From assembly GCA_001953115.1 (NCBI GenBank), contig LSSL01000967.1, positions 7,033 to 20,012 on the forward strand: DNA of 12,980 nucleotides. Direction: 5' to 3'. Made by a program: the position numbers and the translations under genes. Shown one piece after another: positions 9,441-12,980 of the stretch. This DNA is from Smittium mucronatum. Lineage: Eukaryota > Kickxellomycota > Harpellomycetes > Harpellales > Legeriomycetaceae. The notes under the pieces are model-generated. The model made no database searches. It had not been told where the DNA came from and saw only the letters and a list, made by a program, of their open reading frames with translations. Positions within the stretch are counted from its first letter, which is position 1. Every line of letters begins with the position of its first letter.

Positions 9441-12207
9441 AAAATATATATATATACATGAAACACACTCTAGGTTGGTTTTGAAATTTTTTTTTGTGTA
9501 TTATTTTCCCTAATCAATCATAATCTATATAATGTAATAGCGTCTTCTAAAGTATATTATCACAGTGTTTTTAATAAAAAATACAAAAATTTAGATACAA
9601 AAAAATTAAATTCGATCTAATAATGCTATATTAGTAAAAGAAATATCATAATTTTAATTGAGAATTAATATTCGGCTTATAAGTGCCTTTGAGCTGAATG
9701 AAATTTTTTTTAGAAAATTAACAAATATTTTCTACTAATGAAAAAACAATCCAAGATAAATTTCACGCTATATAATCCAACTCAATGACTAACATAAAAG
9801 ATCTAAAACATGGGGGAGGGGATTCTTATTCACACATATAAGAAATAATAATCGAGCGATGTATATTGCAAATAAGAAAAAATATTAAATTTATAAGTAT
9901 AATTGATCGTTTATTTAACAAATTTGAATACGAATACGTCATAATAATATGAATATAAAATAACTGGTCTGATTTAAGTTTATTAAATGAACTCAATTCC
10001 TATTCACTGGTATTCAAAGCTAAAATACAAAATTAAAAAAATATCTGAATCAAAATAATCAACGCATAAAAATCCACCTAGGAATTAACAATTCATGGAA
10101 TCGAAATCGTCTTTTAAATATTTGCGAATCAAATTCAACTTGAATGGGATAATCACTAAGAGTGATAAAAATCTAATTGATAAAAAATTTTCGAATTTTT
10201 TTTTTAATTCTGAGAAAAAAAAATCAGTAAAAAGAAAAAAATCAATGAAAAATAATATCCTCTCCTCAAAATTAATGTATTTAGCTCGTAAAACACCTTT
10301 CAAAAAAACTTCTATAAAGAATTAAAAGATTTTTTTTTGTCCCAATGTAAAAAGTGGGGTGGAAATGTTATATCTAAAACTGAACTTAAAACTCAGTTTA
10401 CTGGGGTTTAATTAATTTAGGGGTTCAATAGAAAACTCTAATAATGAAATGAGGGAAATTTAATTAAATGGGATTAATATATTTGGGAGTTTTGCTAAAT
10501 ATATAATATCCAAATAATAAAAAAAACAAAATTATTAAGTCAAAAATCCTTATTAAATAACTTTACTTGATAGTTACCAAATCCCCTAGGAAAATTCCCA
10601 CTAATATGGAGGGAAAAGTTTTTTTTGTCCGAATTATAATCCAATTTTATTTAATATATAAAAAAAATTGGCGTATGAAAACTTAAAATAGATTTTGATT
10701 GAATATGCAATCAAATAAAAATTAAATTAAAACTCTCGCAAAAGAAAAAAATTTACCTAAGGAAAAAAATTATAACCAATCAATGAGATTTTATTTGATA
10801 GTATCATAATTTAAGTATATCGTAATAATTCAATATTCGAAATCATATTAAATAAAAGAAAAAATAATTAAAAACATGTTTGGATAAAGAAATTAAAATA
10901 TATAGCTATGAATGTTAATTTCCATCAGACATAAAAAAATATATGAGGAAGAAATTAATAATAACGCCTAAAAATCCATGAAAAATATACAGACTAAATG
11001 AACGGTTACAATAAATGAATAAATTATAAATGAATCAAGATATATGGAATTAAATTATGCAAAGTAAAATTTTACACTCAAAATTCAAAAAATTGGAATA
11101 GAACGAAAAAAAATTGGCCTTTTTTAACTATTTTTTACAGTTAAATTATAATAAAAGTTTCTTTGAATAATCAACTTAATTATGTTGTAATACAAAAAGA
11201 TTAGATATCCCACAGGCCTAATTTATTTGCAATCAAATCAAAAAATCCTTTTAAACTATTAATTATTTTGTAATTATCGATATCAGATATACTTAAGAAG
11301 GAAAAAGAAAATTCAATATTGAAATTATTATCGATGTCATACAACTGATAGATTGTTTGAAAAAACCCCAACAAATAAAATAAGGTTGATTGAGAAGAAA
11401 CATAGATTAATCAAGAGCAGAAATATATAATTATCATTTCATCAAAAATATTTTCCTGATTTATTAAATAATTGAAAGACAGAAATCACAAAAAATAATA
11501 TAACTATAAGTAAAATAAAAAAGATTAAAATAAATAAGTTTTCATTCGATCCTAGAGGTAAAATCATTAAATTTTACAAAAAGAACGATCTTAGATAAAG
11601 ACAGTGCCTCAAATTTATTTAAAAAGTATTTATACGCAGAAAAGAATTATATTATTGAAAAAATTTAAATAAAAAAAAGATTTAAAATGGAAAAAAAAAT
11701 TAACATCTAAGACAAAATTAAAAAAATAAAGGTTGCATATTCAGAGCTTTACGAGATAAAATTTATAAAAATCATTGAAAATTTCATATATTTCTAAAAA
11801 AAAATAGATTAAATAATAATATTCGATAAAGTTTAAAACATGATCTCAATGAATTAAATAAAACAACTTATTAATACTTTTAAAAATATTTAAATAAGGT
11901 ATTTAAATCGATCTAAAAATGTATAAAAATATTTTGAGGGTCAAGAAAAAAATTGATTATAAGCGTAAAATTATAGCTGTTGCTATGATAAAAATAAAAA
12001 TAACTGAAAATTCTGAGCATAAATTTATTATAAATATTATTTTAAAATTCAGAATCCCTAAAATTTGCTGCAAGTAAAACACTAATAGAATATTGAATAC
12101 CAAATTTGATTTTATGTATGCCTGATATTTTTTATATCCCTGAAATTTTATGACAGAATGTTTAAAAAACTTTCAGTAAGTTAATCAGTATTTTTAAATT
12201 TATGTTT
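9441..12207. other. gene-free A-rich segment
   Basis: No gene is supported over 2.7 kb. A 76-codon plus-strand frame (10,095-10,325) overlaps a 72-codon minus-strand frame (10,085-10,303). Both are low-complexity and neither resembles a known family. A purine block GGGGGAGGGG lies at 9,812-9,821. A very weak reverse-transcriptase-palm-like stretch lies near 11,200-11,340. The persistent purine bias of the plus strand fits long-decayed plus-sense coding sequence. Confidence 0.5.
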
Positions 12208-12303
12208 GGCTATCTGGCTATCTGGCTATCTGTCTATCTGTCTATCTGTCTATCTGTCTATCTGTCTATCTGTCTATCTGTCTATCTGTCTATCTGTCTA
12301 TCT
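12208..12303 (+). repeat. Octanucleotide satellite, 12 perfect units
   Basis: Twelve head-to-tail 8-bp units with no indels: three GGCTATCT followed by nine GTCTATCT, 96 bp in all. The two variants differ only at the second base and are sorted into two blocks, so the GT form expanded after the change. The array ends in TTCTTTGGGG. Simple-repeat tails of this sort occur at the 3' ends of some non-LTR retrotransposons, and a plus-strand RT fragment lies upstream. A plain microsatellite is equally possible. Confidence 0.95.
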
Positions 12304-12980
12304 TTCTTTGGGGATTTAATCACTTTTTTATACCCTTATGCCTGTTTATAGGTATTTATGTCTTTCTTTATATTTTATTCTATATTTTTTCCATCTATCT
12401 GTGTAGATATAAGATTATATGTATTATATGTAAAACTGCCATCATTATTTTTAATATTTTTTTCGAATAGTTTTTAGTTATATACGACTAAATTGTAAAT
12501 TTAGAATTGATTTTTAAATATATCTTATTTTTACCGCATATTGTTCGTGTAATTTTTTATCTGTAATATTATAATATTTTCATCCAATATTGCTTTATAG
12601 ATATCTAAGATAATATTTTCAAAAAACTCTCATATTTTTACACTCCCTCCTATATTTTTCAAAATTTTAACTCATACATTTTTCATGATTTTTTATTTTC
12701 ACTTATTTCTAACTTTATAATTATTTACTATAATCTTTTACAATCACATCCACATCCATATAAAAAATCTCATTTTTCCATTTAATAACATCGCTTCCAA
12801 TTTTTTTATTGATATTATTGATATTGTTGATATTAATTATTTGATTTATGTTTATTATAATCGATTTTAATGGAAAAAATCTTTTGTAATAATTAATCAA
12901 TTAGCCACTTTACTTTTTTTTATTACAATTTTGAAAAATTTTCTCAGATATTGTTATTATTTTTCAATTTTTATATAACA
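12304..12980. other. gene-free T-rich segment
   Basis: I see no gene or RNA here. The plus strand is T-rich and pyrimidine-rich immediately after the octanucleotide array, opposite to the segment before it. Its only structure is the small 9-bp triplication at 12,808-12,834. Confidence 0.6.
12808..12834. repeat. 9-bp tandem triplication
   Basis: ATTGATATT occurs twice and is followed by GTTGATATT, contiguous and in register. It is a minor slippage repeat in low-complexity DNA. Confidence 0.75.

Noticed and set aside
10085..10325. Overlapping frames of 76 (plus) and 72 (minus) codons
   Set aside because: They are the longest in the window but low-complexity Lys/Ser/Asn and Phe/Leu, antisense to each other, with no recognisable domain. 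At this A+T content and length they are plausible by chance.
1040..10380. CCACCCCAC near 1,050 and GTGGGGTGG near 10,357 as a distant inverted pair
   Set aside because: Similarity is limited to about a dozen bases and fades at once on both sides.
10377..10399. Small hairpin AAACTGA/TCAGTTT with a 9-base loop
   Set aside because: A 7-bp AT-rich stem is common by chance here, and there is no gene end beside it to make it a terminator.
1..12980. tRNA, rRNA and CRISPR signals
   Set aside because: I looked for GGTTCGANNCC-like B boxes, conserved rRNA blocks and regularly spaced identical direct repeats on both strands. None was convincing.

Overview
This window is AT-rich (roughly four-fifths A+T by eye) and looks eukaryotic. 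It holds no intact gene that I can recognise. The longest stop-free ATG reading frames are 60-76 codons, low-complexity and Lys/Asn/Phe-rich. There are long homopolymer runs, a minisatellite, an octanucleotide satellite and decayed selfish elements. It resembles the gene-poor, transposon-littered intergenic DNA of a compositionally extreme eukaryote, such as a microsporidian with an expanded genome or another AT-rich protist or parasite. I cannot name the organism from this sequence alone.

Layout. 1-26 is a poly-A run. 66-166 carries a set of short motifs in U6 snRNA order (speculative). 162-338 is a three-copy tandem repeat with an exact 59-bp period. About 340-1,650 is A-rich and about 1,650-4,765 is T-rich; both are gene-free, and the second contains an 11-G run. 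4,766-8,126 is the clearest object: a DNA transposon with very long terminal inverted repeats. The arms run 4,766-5,867 and 7,025-8,126. By base-by-base reading they are identical over the outer 1,068 bp with no indel. They enclose a badly broken minus-strand transposase of the IS630/Tc1-mariner (DDE_3) superfamily, in which helix-turn-helix, DDE and C-terminal LNPxE motifs can still be read across frameshifts and stops. Each arm also carries a run of degenerate ~44-bp subrepeats.

To the right, 8,127-12,207 is A-rich. It holds a recognisable fragment of a non-LTR retrotransposon reverse transcriptase on the plus strand (about 9,071-9,440) and a much weaker possible palm fragment near 11,200-11,340. 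12,208-12,303 is a clean array of twelve 8-bp units, after which composition turns T-rich to the end.

Nothing here forms an operon or pathway. The main interest is the contrast between a dead transposase and near-perfect kilobase-long inverted arms. That points to recent movement in trans, to arm-to-arm gene conversion, or less interestingly to an assembly fold-back.
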